Positions 4,977 to 5,086 of a stretch of DNA of 5,086 nucleotides are shown here, piece after piece. A model generated the notes under the pieces. That model worked only from the letters and a program-made list of their open reading frames with translations, searched no databases and was not told where the DNA came from. Made by a program: the position numbers and the translations under genes. The stretch covers positions 1 to 5,086 of the forward strand of contig SXHM01000285.1 in assembly GCA_005773695.1 (NCBI GenBank), given 5' to 3'. The first letter of the stretch is position 1. The number at the start of each line of letters is the position of its first letter. This stretch comes from Bacteroidota bacterium. Lineage in GTDB: Bacteria; Bacteroidota; Bacteroidia; SXHM01.

Positions 4977-5008
4977 CAAAACGTCCTGCTAAATAGCAGG
5001 ACGTTTTG
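4977..5008 (-). terminator. Intrinsic terminator hairpin before surE
   Basis: A perfect 14-bp inverted repeat (4977-4990 with 4995-5008) around the loop AAAT, with GC-rich core ACGTCCTGCT/AGCAGGACGT. On the minus strand the core is followed by TTTTGTTTTTAAT, a good T-tract, and it starts 21 bases after the stop of the partial gene at 5030. It therefore most likely ends that upstream transcript and separates it from surE. The plus strand also has a T-rich tail (TTTTGCTTTGTT), so it could work in both directions. Confidence 0.85.
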
Positions 5009-5029
5009 CTTTGTTAACTGTACAAAAAA

Positions 5030-5086
5030 TTATACAATTTTCACTTCTTTCACCGCTTTCACTTTTTCTTCCGTTCTTTTTGGAAG
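5030..5086 (-). CDS. C-terminal end of an unidentified gene (partial)
   Basis: The minus strand is open from the window edge for 18 codons to a TAA at 5032-5030, giving LPKRTEEKVKAVKEVKIV. The Lys/Glu/Val-rich tail is too short to identify. Support as a real gene end is the strand shared with the following genes and the terminator hairpin that follows 21 bases downstream. The other minus-strand frames are not excluded by length alone, so the call is tentative. Confidence 0.6.
   Translation of the reverse strand, partial: LPKRTEEKVKAVKEVKIV

Noticed and set aside
4956..4979. TTG start for surE
   Set aside because: The extension starts within the terminator hairpin and precedes a family-typical N-terminus at the ATG at 4955.
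4218..4992. Several plus-strand and one alternative minus-strand open frames over surE
   Set aside because: They are shadows of a strongly conserved gene and carry no recognisable domain.

Overview
The window looks like ordinary chromosomal backbone from a member of the Bacteroidota (Bacteroidetes). This is inferred from moderate-to-low GC, start codons without recognisable Shine-Dalgarno sequences, small lipoproteins with a short lipobox, the surE/lpxB neighbourhood, and dispersed palindromic repeats of a kind I recall from that phylum. There is no plasmid, phage, CRISPR or transposase gene. Gene density is high and no gene-free stretch exceeds about 125 bases.

Layout, left to right. One plus-strand gene of unknown function (5-721) faces a minus-strand series that fills the rest of the window; the convergent genes overlap by 11 bases. 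In the direction of transcription (right to left) the series is: the last 18 codons of an unidentified gene (5030-5086); a strong terminator-type hairpin (4977-5008); surE, a nucleoside monophosphate phosphatase (4176-4955); a three-segment membrane protein overlapping surE by 11 bases (3893-4186); lpxB, lipid A disaccharide synthase (2677-3768); a cysteine-rich small lipoprotein (2281-2574); xth, an exonuclease III family AP endonuclease (1513-2277), three bases behind the lipoprotein; and a DUF218/YdcF-SanA-like envelope protein with a lipobox (711-1391). Spacing suggests transcriptional units surE-membrane protein and lipoprotein-xth, possibly one longer operon. Envelope functions dominate (lipid A synthesis, two predicted lipoproteins, one membrane protein), with nucleotide and DNA repair housekeeping alongside.

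The most interesting content is the repeats. Three intergenic elements (1447-1507, 2611-2669, 3826-3886) share one design: two inverted units, each starting with GTCA and followed by a 19-20 base stem-loop. This resembles the REP/BIME organisation of elements moved by RAYT-type Y1 transposases. Across the six units the outer three base pairs of the stem change in a fully compensatory way. All three elements lie 5-7 bases after a stop codon. A different palindromic repeat sits in frame inside lpxB and encodes the peptide LTPNPSPEERGT between the two halves of the enzyme, like the protein-coding palindromic elements known from Rickettsia. A four-copy 8-bp tandem repeat lies in the lpxB leader.
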